A stretch of 64,000 nt of DNA from Sulfurospirillaceae bacterium (GCA_028684065.1 JAQUGO010000005.1:62001-126000); one strand, 5' to 3'; numbered from the stretch's first letter, positions 44,472 to 56,457 are shown. Notes: a model not told the origin generated them from the sequence alone. Numbers and translations: made by a program.

Positions 44472-45766
44472 TATTTTCCTTTTGAAAATAGTTGTGTAAA
44501 GAGTCGTTCTTCAATGATTGACATCTTAATGGCAGGAAGAACGCCTTGTTTTTCATAATATTCTAGATATTCTTTAGGGTTAGCACCTTGTTGCATTGCT
44601 TCAAAATAGATCATTTGAAGAACTTCTTGGTCGGTGACAACGATTTTTTCTTGTTTTGCTAATTCGTCAACAATAAAGGTTAATTTAACACTTTTTTGTG
44701 CATCATCTCTAAATTCTTCGCGCTTAGCATTAATTTTTTCAGGATTGCCTGAGTATTCTTTAATCTCTTCTTCACTCATCTTACCAAAGATACCACGAAC
44801 TTGAAGGTCAATTTCTTGCTCAACAATGCTCTCTGGTAAATCAAGCGTAATTTTTTCTAAAATGGCATCAATGAACTTTGGTTTTACTTCATCATTAAAG
44901 AGTTTGGTTAGTTTTTCATTACGAATTTCTTCTTCAATTTGTTTTTCTAAGGTTTCAAGTGTTGGGTTTTCATCGCCTGGAAGTAGACGTTTTAAAGCTT
45001 CTGCATCAGGAGTTTTTTGAACATCTTTTACTTGAATTTCTTTAAGAAGAATTTTAAAAGTAGTTGGTTGTCCTGCTAACTCTTTATTGCCATAATTTTC
45101 TGGGAATGTTACTTCGATGTCTTTACTCTCACCTGCTTTTAATCCAACGATACCATCTTCAAAGCCAGGGATAAATGAATTGCTACCAATTTCAAGGGTA
45201 TAAGCTTCTGCTTTTCCACCTTCAAAAGGCGTGCCTTTTAAGAAGCCTTCAAAATCAATGACAACAAAATCGCCTTTTTCAACTGGGCGCACTTCTTCAA
45301 TAGTTTTAAGACTAGCAGTCAATTTAAGCATTTTTTCTAATCGCTCAGCAATTTCTTTTTTAGTCACTTTTGGTGTTTTGTACTCAGGTACGCACTCTTT
45401 GTATCCTTCTACATTAACACTTGGTCGCAATGAAATTTTCATTGAAAGCTCAATAGCTCCCTCTTTTTCTTCAAATTTAGTGATAGCAGGCTCTCCTACA
45501 ACAAGGTCTGGTTTAATACCCAAATCTTCTAAAGCCTTTGTATAAAGCTCTTTCAATGCTTCATTCTGAGCATCTTCTTTAATCTGTTTTCCAAATCGTG
45601 TTTTAACAATATGTGCAGGTACTTTTCCTTTTCTAAAACCATCCACTTTCATATTGGAAGCGGCAGATGTAAGCATCTTGTCCTCTTTTTTTTGTAAGAG
45701 TGCTGCTGATATGGTTCCTTCTACGGCAGCATTCGCACTATTAAGTTGTTCAACTTTAATTTGCAT
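44471..45766 (-). CDS. tig: Trigger factor
   Basis: [23 protein letters not shown]-like [41 protein letters not shown]. Confidence 0.95.
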   Translation of the reverse strand: MQIKVEQLNSANAAVEGTISAALLQKKEDKMLTSAASNMKVDGFRKGKVPAHIVKTRFGKQIKEDAQNEALKELYTKALEDLGIKPDLVVGEPAITKFEEKEGAIELSMKISLRPSVNVEGYKECVPEYKTPKVTKKEIAERLEKMLKLTASLKTIEEVRPVEKGDFVVIDFEGFLKGTPFEGGKAEAYTLEIGSNSFIPGFEDGIVGLKAGESKDIEVTFPENYGNKELAGQPTTFKILLKEIQVKDVQKTPDAEALKRLLPGDENPTLETLEKQIEEEIRNEKLTKLFNDEVKPKFIDAILEKITLDLPESIVEQEIDLQVRGIFGKMSEEEIKEYSGNPEKINAKREEFRDDAQKSVKLTFIVDELAKQEKIVVTDQEVLQMIYFEAMQQGANPKEYLEYYEKQGVLPAIKMSIIEERLFTQLFSKGK

Positions 45767-45905
45767 AAAATCCCTTTTCGAGTTAAAATTTTTCTCAAAT
45801 ATAGCAAATTTTTGCTTTATATCCTATTTAAGAGCTCTTTTATTCAGCAGAAAGCAAAAAAAAGGTAGAATATTTCTTTACAATTTAAATAGAAGTGAAT
45901 ACAAA

Positions 45906-46481
45906 ATGCATCGACAAGAAGAGTTTGAACAAGCCGTTAAAACTATGCTGGAAATCATTGGGGAGAATACCTGTAGAGAAGGTCTTTTAAAGACCCCAAC
46001 GCGTGTATTTAAAGCCTATGAATATATGACAGAGGGATATCATAAATCACCTAATGATGTTTTAGGCGAAGCACTTTTTGAGAGTGAAAATAATCAAATG
46101 GTAATTATTAAAGATATCGAGTTTTACTCTATGTGTGAACACCATCTTTTACCTATTATTGGTCGCGCGCATGTAGCGTACATTCCTAATGGTAAGGTCG
46201 TTGGACTTTCCAAAATTCCTCGCATGGTTGATATCTTCGCTCGAAGACTACAAATTCAAGAACAACTTACTGAACAAATTGCTAAAGCGATAGATGATGT
46301 CATTGCCCCTAAAGGTGTAGGCGTTGTGATTCAAGCGCGCCACATGTGTATGGAAATGCGTGGTGTTGAGAAAACACACTCCAATACAACGACATCAGCT
46401 TTACGCGGATTGTTTTTAAAATCGGATACACGAAAAGAATTTTTTGATATTATCAATGCCCCACAGGCCAATCGTTACTAA
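45906..46481 (+). CDS. folE: GTP cyclohydrolase I
   Basis: [69 protein letters not shown] at 45906 preferred. Confidence 0.95.
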   Translation: MHRQEEFEQAVKTMLEIIGENTCREGLLKTPTRVFKAYEYMTEGYHKSPNDVLGEALFESENNQMVIIKDIEFYSMCEHHLLPIIGRAHVAYIPNGKVVGLSKIPRMVDIFARRLQIQEQLTEQIAKAIDDVIAPKGVGVVIQARHMCMEMRGVEKTHSNTTTSALRGLFLKSDTRKEFFDIINAPQANRY

Positions 46482-47772
46482 TGTCACTTAATCGTTTTCG
46501 AGAAAAATTAAAAAACAAGAGCCTTTCGCCTATGTTTGGTACGATTACCAAAATAAGTTCAACAACGATTGAGGCATGTGGACTTCGACCCAGTATTGGG
46601 GATATCATAAAAATTGTCTCACTGCATGGAGATAAAAGTGAATTGGGTATGATTACCGAAGTTAACCGTAATACTTTTTTTATCTCGCCTTTTGGTTTTA
46701 TCGAAGGGTTTAAAATAGGTGATAAGGTTTTCATTAACGAGCAAGGTATGATGATACCTGTGGGTGAAGCACTTTTAGGACGCGTTGTTGATCCTTTTAT
46801 TCGCCCAAAAGATGGCAAAGGAGCGATAAATGCATTAGCATTTTCACCCATCATGAAAGCGCCGTTGGATGCTATGAAACGAGGGCTCATTACAGAGCCC
46901 TTTCATGTGGGTGTACGCACGATTGATGCTCTTTTGACATGTGGGAAAGGTCAAAAAATGGGTATTTTTGCAGGTAGTGGGGTTGGAAAATCAACCTTGA
47001 TGGGCATGATTGTCAAAGGTAGTGAAGCTTCTATTAAAGTCGTTGCACTGATTGGTGAGCGTGGCCGTGAGGTTCCTGAGTTTATCGAGAAAAATCTTGG
47101 AATACTGTGATTGTTGTAGCTACGAGTGATGATTCGCCTCTGATGCGCAAATACGGTGCATTTAGTGCGATGAGCATCGCTGAGTATTTTAAAAATCAAG
47201 GTAAAGATGTTTTATTTATGATGGATTCCGTGACACGCTTTGCGATGGCACAGCGTGAAATTGGTCTTGCTTTGGGTGAACCTCCAACGTCTAAAGGGTA
47301 TCCACCATCTGTTTTGGCACTGTTGCCGCAACTTATGGAGCGCGCGGGAAAAGAAGAGGGAAAAGGTTCAATTACAGCGTTCTTTACAGTGTTGGTTGAA
47401 GGTGATGATTTAAGTGACCCAATAGCCGATCAATCCAGAAGTATTTTAGATGGTCACATTGTACTGAGTCGTGAGCTCACCGATTATGGTATTTATCCTC
47501 CGATTAGCATTCAAAACAGTGCTTCAAGGGTTATGGGTGATGTTATTGATGTGGAACACAAAAAAGCAGCCATGCGTTTTAAACGACTCAACTCTATTTT
47601 GAAAGAAAATGAGGTTTTAGTACGCATAGGTGCATATGAAAAAGGTAACGATAAAGAACTTGATATTGCCATTGCTAAAAAAGAAAAAATGAATGGTTTT
47701 TTACAACAATTTCCTGATGAGATATTTGATTTTGAAACAACTATCAATGATTTAAAGCAAATAGTATCGTGA
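46481..47772 (+). pseudogene. fliI: Flagellum-specific ATP synthase FliI, frameshifted into two ORFs (46481-47110 and 47107-47772)
   Basis: ORF1 ends ...GRGREVPEFIEKNLGIL*; ORF2 (-1 frame) continues VIVVATSDDSPLMRKYGAF...FMMDSVTRFAMAQREIGLALGEPPTSKGYPPS. Together they cover full FliI. Confidence 0.88.
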
Positions 47773-47884
47773 GCAAAGGCTTCTTTTCTATCTAAAGAAA
47801 GAAGTAAAATTTTTTTAGTATATTTTAAACTATAAAATAATAGTATTCAAAAAAAGAATTAGGATAAACTTTATCCTATTATGA

Positions 47885-49093
<1,209 letters not shown>

Positions 49094-49119
49094 TTAAAAA
49101 TATAGAACAAGGATAAAAA

Positions 49120-50109
49120 ATGGCAAAAGATAGTTTAATTGGCGGCTCCATTTGGGAAGCGTATAGCCAAAAAGTACAAGATTTAATGAACAACCCACAA
49201 AATATGGGACAATTAACCGAAGAAGATGCTAAAAAATTGGGCGGAAAGCTAATTATTGCTGATTTTGGTGCTGAGAGTTGTGGTGATGCTGTGAGACTTT
49301 ATTGGATTGTGGATGAAGCAACGGAAGTGATTAAAGAGGCAAAATTTAAAAGTTTTGGTTGTGGTACAGCCATTGCTAGTTCAGATACAATGGCAGAGCT
49401 TTGTAAAGGTAAAACCGTTTCTGAAGCAGTTAAAATCACGAATATTGATGTTGAACATGCGATGCGTGATAACGAAGATACTCCTGCGGTTCCACCTCAA
49501 AAAATGCACTGTTCGGTTATGGCATATGATGTTATTAAAGCTGCAGCTGCTTCATTTAAAGGTGTTGATGCGGCCTCATTTGAAGATGAAATTATCGTTT
49601 GTGAATGTGCGCGTGTTAGCCTTGGAACGATTAAAGAGGTGATTAAAATTAACGACCTTAAAACCGTTGAAGAAATTACCAATTACACTAAAGCAGGTGC
49701 ATTTTGTAAATCTTGTATTAAACCTGGTGGACATGAAGTACGCGAGCATTATTTGGTTGACATTTTAAAAGATACTAGAGCTGAAATGGAACATGACCAT
49801 TTATTGGCCATCTCTAATTCTAAAATCGATGGTACAAGTACTGTTAGTTTTGAAGAGTTAACGGTTGTCAAAAAACTTAAAGAAATTGAAGCGGTTATTG
49901 ATGAAAATATCCGTCCAATGCTTATTATGGATGGTGGTAACCTTGAGATTTTGGATATTAAAGAGAGCGAAGATAAAATGATAGATGTATATATTCGCTA
50001 TTTAGGGGCTTGTCATGGATGTGCTAGTAGTTCAAGTGGTACTTTATATGCTATTGAAGCCGTATTACAAGAAAAATTAAGCAAACTTATACGAGTATTA
50101 CCTATTTAA
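49120..50109 (+). CDS. nifU: NifU Fe-S cluster assembly scaffold
   Basis: IscU-like, Fer2_BFD-like (CECARVSLGTIKEVI...CKSCIKPGGHE) and Nfu (GACHGCASSSSGTL) domains. Confidence 0.95.
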   Translation: MAKDSLIGGSIWEAYSQKVQDLMNNPQNMGQLTEEDAKKLGGKLIIADFGAESCGDAVRLYWIVDEATEVIKEAKFKSFGCGTAIASSDTMAELCKGKTVSEAVKITNIDVEHAMRDNEDTPAVPPQKMHCSVMAYDVIKAAAASFKGVDAASFEDEIIVCECARVSLGTIKEVIKINDLKTVEEITNYTKAGAFCKSCIKPGGHEVREHYLVDILKDTRAEMEHDHLLAISNSKIDGTSTVSFEELTVVKKLKEIEAVIDENIRPMLIMDGGNLEILDIKESEDKMIDVYIRYLGACHGCASSSSGTLYAIEAVLQEKLSKLIRVLPI

Positions 50110-50111
50110 AA

Positions 50112-50138
50112 CATTTGGGAAGGTTCCCTTCCCAAATG
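50112..50138. terminator. Hairpin after nifU
   Basis: CATTTGGGAAGG-TTC-CCTTCCCAAATG perfect inverted repeat; weak T tract. Confidence 0.6.
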
Positions 50139-50166
50139 CTTCATAATATGTAAACAAGGAATAAGT

Positions 50167-50388
50167 GTGGCAAAAGTAGAATTTTTAGGGCCCATTAGTC
50201 GGCCGAGCATTGATGTCAATATCTCCAATCTTCAAGAATTAAAAACCCATTTTAAAGACGACCAACAACTACAAGAGTGGCTTGCTATTTGTGCGGTTGC
50301 CGTGAATGACACGCTCATTTGTTCTCTGGATACCCCTATAAATCCTAATGATAAAATCTCTTTATTGCCTCCTGTTTGTGGAGGTTGA
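50167..50388 (+). CDS. moaD: MoaD-type molybdopterin synthase small subunit
   Basis: Small ubiquitin-like protein ending in ...ISLLPPVCGG; followed by moaE. Confidence 0.88.
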   Translation: MAKVEFLGPISRPSIDVNISNLQELKTHFKDDQQLQEWLAICAVAVNDTLICSLDTPINPNDKISLLPPVCGG

Positions 50389-50837
50389 GCATGCTAGAAC
50401 TTCATAATGAGCCTTTACATGTAGAGGCAATTCTTGCTGCGTGGTACACGCAAATGAAAGATAAAAATTATGGTGCCTTTATCCCTTTTGTAGGCATTGT
50501 TCGCGATGAAGACGGCATCGAAGGTCTTAGTTTTGACATTTACGAGCCTATTTTAAATAGCTGGTTTAGTGCATGGCAAGAGAAAGCAAAAGCACAAAAT
50601 GCTTATCTTTTAATGGCACACTCTCGTGGCGATGTACCTAATCACACGTCAAGTTACATTGCAGCTGTTGTTTCTCCAAAACGAAAGGTAGCCCTAAAAA
50701 TGATTAATGATTTTGTTGAAGATTTTAAAGCCAATGCGCCTATTTGGAAATATGACTTAGTAGATGGGAAACGTGTGTATGCTAAAGAGCGGTCTCATTT
50801 ACTGAGTGGCTCGGGTCTTTTAAAGGCAGATGTATGA
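50376..50837 (+). CDS. moaE: Molybdopterin synthase catalytic subunit
   Basis: GAFIPFVGIVRDEDGIEGLSFDIYEP; overlaps moaD and moeA. Confidence 0.88.
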   Translation: MWRLSMLELHNEPLHVEAILAAWYTQMKDKNYGAFIPFVGIVRDEDGIEGLSFDIYEPILNSWFSAWQEKAKAQNAYLLMAHSRGDVPNHTSSYIAAVVSPKRKVALKMINDFVEDFKANAPIWKYDLVDGKRVYAKERSHLLSGSGLLKADV

Positions 50838-52045
50838 GCCAATTTCCTCCGTTTGATGAAACGCTACAAGCGTTAGAAAAATCTATCACAAATGAGTTCG
50901 GTATTGAAAACGTGTTTATTGGCGAAGCGCTCGGACGTTTTCTTGCTGTTGATATTATCGCATGTGAGAACAACCCAACCCATGCAACTTCTTCAATGGA
51001 TGGTTATGCCATTCGTTTTGTTGACCAACAATTAGGGTCTCTTAGATTGAGTGACTTTGTACCAGCAGGAAGTGAAGCACACGGCATCGTTCGAGAAGGT
51101 GAATGCATTAAAACTTTTACAGGTTCTTTGATGAGTGATGGAAGTGATACACTTATTCCTATCGAGAATGTAGAGGTCAAAGAAGGGATGGTCTATATCA
51201 CATCGGCCGTTCCTCAAGGTTTTTCAGTTCGACCGATTGGTGAAAACTATCGTGCAGGTGAAGTCCTTATCCATAAAGGCACTAAGATTAGTTTTGCTGA
51301 GATTGGTGTGATGGCTGAACTGGGTATGGTGCAAGTCGAAGTCTTTATAAAGCCTCGTGTAGCTATTCTCTCTACAGGCAATGAGATTTTAGATTTTGGT
51401 GAATTAAAAACCTCACACGCACAAATTAGAAGTTCCAACCATGTGACGATAGAAGCTATTTTACGTCAGCTCGGTTGTGAAACAATGCGTTTTAAACTCA
51501 TCAAAGATGATAAAAAGTTGATTGAACAGCAATTACTTCAGGCCCTTCGTTGGAGTGATATTGTTATCACAACAGGAGGCGGCAGTGTTGGGGATTTTGA
51601 TTTTATTCAAAGCATTCTTACGGATATGAAAACCGAAAATATTATTGATGGTTCCTATATGAAACCAGGTCGCCACATTCGTGTGGTTAAAGCTGATCAC
51701 AAATACATTTATGCACTTCCAGGCTTTCCTTACAGTGCATCTGTCTGCACTTTTTTATTTATTGCGCCACTACTTCGAAAAATGAACGCACAGCAATTTG
51801 CATTGCCAACGATTAAAGCAAGAATGGGCGAGTTTTATAAAAAACGTTCCAAATTTGTTGAGTTTACCGCATGTAATCTTCGTTATGTCGAAGGGCAATT
51901 GATCGTTGATTTGGACAATAAAAAAGAGGGAAGTAGTGCTATTCTTAACAATCTTTTAGGCTCACCTGTGCTTTTGCGCGTTGAAAAAGAGGTGCAAAAA
52001 CTTGAAAAAGGTGAGATGGTTGATGTAGTTTTACTTGATGTATAA
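50834..52045 (+). CDS. moeA: Molybdopterin molybdenumtransferase
   Basis: HATSSMDGYAIRF, VAILSTGNEILDFG, ITTGGGSVGDFDFI, YALPGFPYSASV. Confidence 0.93.
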   Translation: MSQFPPFDETLQALEKSITNEFGIENVFIGEALGRFLAVDIIACENNPTHATSSMDGYAIRFVDQQLGSLRLSDFVPAGSEAHGIVREGECIKTFTGSLMSDGSDTLIPIENVEVKEGMVYITSAVPQGFSVRPIGENYRAGEVLIHKGTKISFAEIGVMAELGMVQVEVFIKPRVAILSTGNEILDFGELKTSHAQIRSSNHVTIEAILRQLGCETMRFKLIKDDKKLIEQQLLQALRWSDIVITTGGGSVGDFDFIQSILTDMKTENIIDGSYMKPGRHIRVVKADHKYIYALPGFPYSASVCTFLFIAPLLRKMNAQQFALPTIKARMGEFYKKRSKFVEFTACNLRYVEGQLIVDLDNKKEGSSAILNNLLGSPVLLRVEKEVQKLEKGEMVDVVLLDV

Positions 52046-52077
52046 ACGTAAGTAAAAATTGATTTACTAATTAAAGG

Positions 52078-52335
52078 ATGGTTTATATGCGTTATATGGT
52101 TATTGTTTTAGTCATGTTCTTGATGGTAGGATGTTCGAATTTAAGCAAAGCAAATTATGACAAAATTGAAATGGGTATGGCTTATACAAAGGTGATTGAT
52201 ATTTTGGGAAAAGCTGATAAATGTGATGCACTAGCGGGTATGAGTCATTGTACATGGGGCGATGAAAAACACTTTATCAAAGTTCAATTTATTGCTGATA
52301 AAGTTATATTGATGCAGTCACAAGGCATAGAATAA
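52078..52335 (+). CDS. Small lipoprotein (SmpA/OmlA or DUF3862-like)
   Basis: Lipobox LMVGCSN; YDKIEMGMAYTKVIDILGKADKCDALAGMSHCTWGD. Confidence 0.72.
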   Translation: MVYMRYMVIVLVMFLMVGCSNLSKANYDKIEMGMAYTKVIDILGKADKCDALAGMSHCTWGDEKHFIKVQFIADKVILMQSQGIE

Positions 52336-52378
52336 GTTAAAAAGAGGGAGGTGGCTTTTATCTTTACATGTAAAGTTC

Positions 52379-52609
52379 TCAACCTTCTTTATGCCTTTTC
52401 CCATTAAACAAAAAAATCGTATGCAGGTTAATTTTTTTTCCGCCTTTTAAAACCAAAAACTCTTCATACTCTATCATCATTAATTCTCTAACTACGCTTT
52501 TAATAGTCGCTTTTTGTCCGTTCTCAAGATAGACAATGGTGGAGGGAATTTTGCGTTGAATGGCAACCATCAACTGGTCGTAAAATTCGCAGGATATTGG
52601 CGTGTTCAT
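52379..52609 (-). CDS. Rof (YaeO)-like Rho-binding antiterminator family candidate
   Basis: TPISCEFYDQLMVAIQRKIPSTIVYLENGQKATIKSVVRELMMIEYEEFLVLKGGKKINLHTIFLF matches the remembered Rof pattern INCDDYDNLELAC...LKDGE..A...EYLVV.....LRLDKI.SF. Confidence 0.6.
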   Translation of the reverse strand: MNTPISCEFYDQLMVAIQRKIPSTIVYLENGQKATIKSVVRELMMIEYEEFLVLKGGKKINLHTIFLFNGKRHKEG

Positions 52610-53028
52610 TGTGTTAGGGCCAAGAAACCAAGATAAATAAAACTATAACGTGCTATTTTGGCGAAGCTGACTATGACTAAAAATTTCCACCAACGATAGT
52701 GTAGTATGCCTGCCACTAAAGTGAGTGGGTCACCGATGATAGGCGCCCATGAAAAGAGTAAGCTCCACGCACCGTATTTTTCAAAGAGGATTTGTGCTTT
52801 ATCTATTTTTTCCTCAGAGATATACTGTTTTGAGCGTGCAAAGTTTACACCATATACGCCCAAGAGATAGTTAACATAGGAGCCAAGAATATTGCCAATG
52901 GAAGCACTTGCTATCAAGAGTAAGGGCTGATACTGTTCACTTAGAAGATAAAGAAGTAAAGCTTCGCTACCACCAGGTAAAAGTGTGGCGGAAGCAAAGC
53001 TGGTTAAAAAAAGGGTCGTAAAAATCAC
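52606..53028 (-). CDS. YqaA/DedA-type (VTT domain) membrane protein
   Basis: SASIGNILGSYVNYLLGVYG...FEKYGAWSLLFSWAPIIGDPLTLVAGIL. Confidence 0.85.
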   Translation of the reverse strand: MIFTTLFLTSFASATLLPGGSEALLLYLLSEQYQPLLLIASASIGNILGSYVNYLLGVYGVNFARSKQYISEEKIDKAQILFEKYGAWSLLFSWAPIIGDPLTLVAGILHYRWWKFLVIVSFAKIARYSFIYLGFLALTQ

Positions 53029-53029
53029 G

Positions 53030-54346
53030 TTATTGAAGAACGGCTAAAATAGTCTCTTTATCAGTGGTTTTTGAATCATATTTTACGATGAGAATCTGTT
53101 CACTTTCATTGCGATACCACTCAATAATACCTTTAACGTTCATCAGATGTTCAGCACGGCTCATGTTGATTGTATCATAGGCTAAGTAAAGATTTTTGTT
53201 GATACCTGGATTTTGTAAAGAAGCGATAAGTCCAATCCAAAAGATAGATAGTGTAAAAATAACCCATGAAATTTCCATAATGCCAAAGTGTTGTAAAAAG
53301 TAACCACCAAAGACACCACCCACAAATGTTCCTGCATAACCAAATGAGTTAAAAACACCAAGCGCGGCACCTTTTTGATGCACTTTGGCATATTTACTTG
53401 CCATAGATTGCATCAGAGGTTCATGCACGTTAAAGCCGATAAAGAAGATGACAACACCTGCGATAAACCATGCTGCACTGTGTGCGTATCCCATCAACAG
53501 ATAACTGATTGCAAAAAGGGCAACGCCCACCATGAGCATTTCTTTGGCTTTATGCTTTTTTTCACCAATGATAGCGGAAGGTGCCATTGCTAAGACACCA
53601 AAAATCATTGCTGGAAGATAAACCATCCATAGCTCTTTTTTTTCATAACCATATGTTTGAATCATAATGATAGGAATAACCATAAAGGCCAACGTCATCA
53701 TCCCCTTTTGAAGAAGGTTGGTGATATTCATCTTCATAAGATTTTTATCTTTAAGAATGTGTTTAATTTCTGTTTCATCGGCACCATAGTGGTGAATAAT
53801 TTTAGGAGGATTGGGTACTTTTGTGTACAAAAGGATAATCGCAAAAACAGAGAGTGCTGCGGTAATAAAAAAGAGTTTATCAGCGCCATAATACCCACCT
53901 ATGACTGAGCCTAGCATCATGGAAAGTGCAAAACTAGCGGCAATGCTACCACCCATAATCGCCATCGCTTTAGCGCGCACTTCTTCTTTAACCATATCAC
54001 TAATCATGGCCGTGCCAACAGCACCAATAGCACCAGCACCTTGTAAAAAGCGTCCAAACATCAGTGTATAAATATGTTCGCTAAAACCACATACTATAGA
54101 ACCTGCTATAAAGATAACCAGCCCAATTAAAATGGTAATTTTACGACCAATTTTATCAGAAAGAATGCCAAAAGGGATTTGTAAAAGCATTTGTGTAATA
54201 GCATAACCACCGATGGTGATACCTACTAAAAATTCGCTTGAACCTTTTAAATTTAAGGCGTAAATAGAAAGTACAGGTAAGACAATAAAGAGACCTAAAA
54301 ACCGTAAAGAGATAATGATACTAAGGGGGAGAATCGTTTTAAGCAT
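53030..54346 (-). CDS. MFS transporter
   Basis: 12-TM pattern; PFGILSDKIGRKITILIGL, GRFLQGAGAIGAVGTAMISDMVKEEVRAKAMAIMG. Confidence 0.92.
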   Translation of the reverse strand: MLKTILPLSIIISLRFLGLFIVLPVLSIYALNLKGSSEFLVGITIGGYAITQMLLQIPFGILSDKIGRKITILIGLVIFIAGSIVCGFSEHIYTLMFGRFLQGAGAIGAVGTAMISDMVKEEVRAKAMAIMGGSIAASFALSMMLGSVIGGYYGADKLFFITAALSVFAIILLYTKVPNPPKIIHHYGADETEIKHILKDKNLMKMNITNLLQKGMMTLAFMVIPIIMIQTYGYEKKELWMVYLPAMIFGVLAMAPSAIIGEKKHKAKEMLMVGVALFAISYLLMGYAHSAAWFIAGVVIFFIGFNVHEPLMQSMASKYAKVHQKGAALGVFNSFGYAGTFVGGVFGGYFLQHFGIMEISWVIFTLSIFWIGLIASLQNPGINKNLYLAYDTINMSRAEHLMNVKGIIEWYRNESEQILIVKYDSKTTDKETILAVLQ

Positions 54347-54488
54347 GAGATAACTAGTCCTAGGTTGATTTAATTAGGATAAATTTTACCCTTGTTAAAC
54401 TTTAAAAATACTATGAAGTTATAAAAGCTTAAGTCGTGAAAGTTTATTTTATGCTATAATTTACTCAATAACGTATAAAGGAGTCATT

Positions 54489-54653
54489 ATGGAAATTTTA
54501 CATGTACTCGGATTTTTGGCTGGAGTTACCATCTATTTTGTAACGCTTTATTATATTGGACTTAATCGATGGTTAGTTGCAGAACATACTAAAATTTATG
54601 GTGAGTTTAAAGCCATTAAAGATGAATTGGCAACCCTTAGAAAAACAGCTTAA
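54489..54653 (+). CDS. Small single-TM protein (54 aa), absent from the supplied ORF track
   Basis: MEILHVLGFLAGVTIYFVTLYYIGLNRWLVAEHTKIYGEFKAIKDELATLRKTA*; AAAGGAG RBS 6-10 nt upstream; hairpin just downstream. Confidence 0.7.
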   Translation: MEILHVLGFLAGVTIYFVTLYYIGLNRWLVAEHTKIYGEFKAIKDELATLRKTA

Positions 54654-54661
54654 AACATAAA

Positions 54662-54693
54662 AAACTTAGGAGGTATGGTTATCTCCTAAGTTT
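54662..54693 (+). terminator. Terminator-like hairpin after 54-aa ORF
   Basis: AAACTTAGGAG-gtatggttat-CTCCTAAGTTT. Confidence 0.65.
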
Positions 54694-54724
54694 CCTTCAA
54701 AACTTTTTAATTCAATGGATATAA

Positions 54725-55798
54725 ATGCGATATTTGTTAACATCTTTAAAGTGTCTTAGTCTTTTAGTGTGGCTTGGCGGTTGCGCCTCACAAGAGCCAA
54801 ATCTCCCTTCAAGCGAAATATTATCACCTGCTTCTTTACCTCTAGATCATTTTGGAAATATGGGTCAAAATGAGAATTTTGATGAACTTTTAACACTCTT
54901 TCGTCAAAATTGTGAAGCAACAGCCACAAAACAAGTATACGCCACTGTATGTGAACAGGCTTTACATGTCAAGGATGCAAAGACTTTTTTTAGAGATGCG
55001 TTTGAGCTCAAAAAGATAGAACCTAATGAACAGCGCTCTATGCTCACAGGTTATTATGAACCATTGTTGAAAGGTAGTTTGGTGAAAACTAAACGTTATG
55101 CATATCCTATCTATGCAAAACCTAAAGATTTAGTGGTTATGGACAGTAAAGATGGTGGTAAAAAAATACGTGGTCGTTTAGAAAAAGGAAAACTAGTCCC
55201 TTATTTTACACGTGCACAGATTAATAAGCGAAAACTAAATGCTGAGGTTTTGTGTTATGTCGATGATAGAATTGATCGCTACTTTTTAGAAGTACAAGGC
55301 TCTGGGCGTGTAAAATTTGAAGATGGTCGAATGCTTTACATTGGCTATGCTGATAAAAATGGACATTCATACCACTCGTTAGGGCGAGAAATGATTAATC
55401 AAGGCATATTTGCAACTCCTGAAGAGGTTTCTTTACAAAGCATTAAAGCGTGGTTAGTGAAACATCCAGAACGTATTGATACTTTACTGAATGCTAATCC
55501 AAGTTATGTTTTTTTTAGGAAGATGGAGCAAACAGCCACAGGTAGTTTAGGGCTTGTTTTAACGCCTGAACGCTCTGTTGCTGTGGATAAACGCTTTATT
55601 CCTTTAGGTTCATTGCTTGCTATTCGTAGCCATTCCTCAGTTTATGATGTTGAAAAATTTGTTTTTGCACAAGATACAGGAGGCGCCATTAAAGGGCCAA
55701 ATCGTGCTGATATGTTTATGGGTTATGGTGAATATGCCGTAAAGGTTGCTGGAGAGCTTAAAGCACCATTGGAAGTATGGATGATGTATCCAAAATAA
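54725..55798 (+). CDS. mltA: MltA-like murein transglycosylase lipoprotein
   Basis: Lipobox WLGGCAS; LTGYYEPLLKGS, VQGSGRVKFEDGRMLYIGYADKNGHSY, FAQDTGGAIKGPNRADMFMGYGEYA. Confidence 0.92.
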   Translation: MRYLLTSLKCLSLLVWLGGCASQEPNLPSSEILSPASLPLDHFGNMGQNENFDELLTLFRQNCEATATKQVYATVCEQALHVKDAKTFFRDAFELKKIEPNEQRSMLTGYYEPLLKGSLVKTKRYAYPIYAKPKDLVVMDSKDGGKKIRGRLEKGKLVPYFTRAQINKRKLNAEVLCYVDDRIDRYFLEVQGSGRVKFEDGRMLYIGYADKNGHSYHSLGREMINQGIFATPEEVSLQSIKAWLVKHPERIDTLLNANPSYVFFRKMEQTATGSLGLVLTPERSVAVDKRFIPLGSLLAIRSHSSVYDVEKFVFAQDTGGAIKGPNRADMFMGYGEYAVKVAGELKAPLEVWMMYPK

Positions 55799-55866
55799 GG
55801 TAGCAATTTTTAAACAAAAAGTAGATACAATTTTTTAACAAGCCTTATTTTATAAGAAGGAAAAAA

Positions 55867-56457
55867 GTGAAAATTATCTTAGCCACATCCAATAAAGGCA
55901 AAGTTAAAGAGTTTCAAGCATGGATACATGAGTATGATGTCCATCCTTTTAGTGATATGATGGAGCCTTTTGAGATTGAAGAAAATGGTGCAACTTTTAA
56001 GGAAAATGCGCTTATTAAAGCGCGTGCTGTTTTTGAAAAATTGGATGATAAATCCGCTATTGTCCTCAGTGACGACAGTGGTATTAGTGTACCATTTTTA
56101 GAGGGAGAACCTGGCATTTATAGCGCTCGGTATGCGGGAGTAGGTGCAAGCTCACAAGCTAATCTTGACAAGTTGATACAAACTCTTAAGGATAAACAGG
56201 TTCAGCGTACACCGGCTTTTTATACCGCTGCCATTGCTTTGGTGTGTGATAGAGGAGAGTTTTGTGTGCATGGATGGATGCATGGCGAGGCAATTAGCGA
56301 AGCAAGAGGCCATAATGGATTTGGGTATGACCCTATGTTTATACCTGAGGGCTTTACTCATACATTAGGTGAGCTTGATGAAAATGTGAAAAAAAAATTA
56401 TCGCACCGGGCACGCGCTTTAGAGCTTGCGCGTTTAGTGCTTAAAAGTTTGCAATAA
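55867..56457 (+). CDS. rdgB: XTP/dITP diphosphohydrolase (RdgB/Ham1)
   Basis: [55 protein letters not shown]. Confidence 0.94.
   Translation: MKIILATSNKGKVKEFQAWIHEYDVHPFSDMMEPFEIEENGATFKENALIKARAVFEKLDDKSAIVLSDDSGISVPFLEGEPGIYSARYAGVGASSQANLDKLIQTLKDKQVQRTPAFYTAAIALVCDRGEFCVHGWMHGEAISEARGHNGFGYDPMFIPEGFTHTLGELDENVKKKLSHRARALELARLVLKSLQ

Noticed and set aside
45654-45905. N-terminal extension of the folE ORF overlapping tig
   Set aside because: The conserved GTP cyclohydrolase I start [11 protein letters not shown] lies at 45906; the extension is antisense to the tig start.
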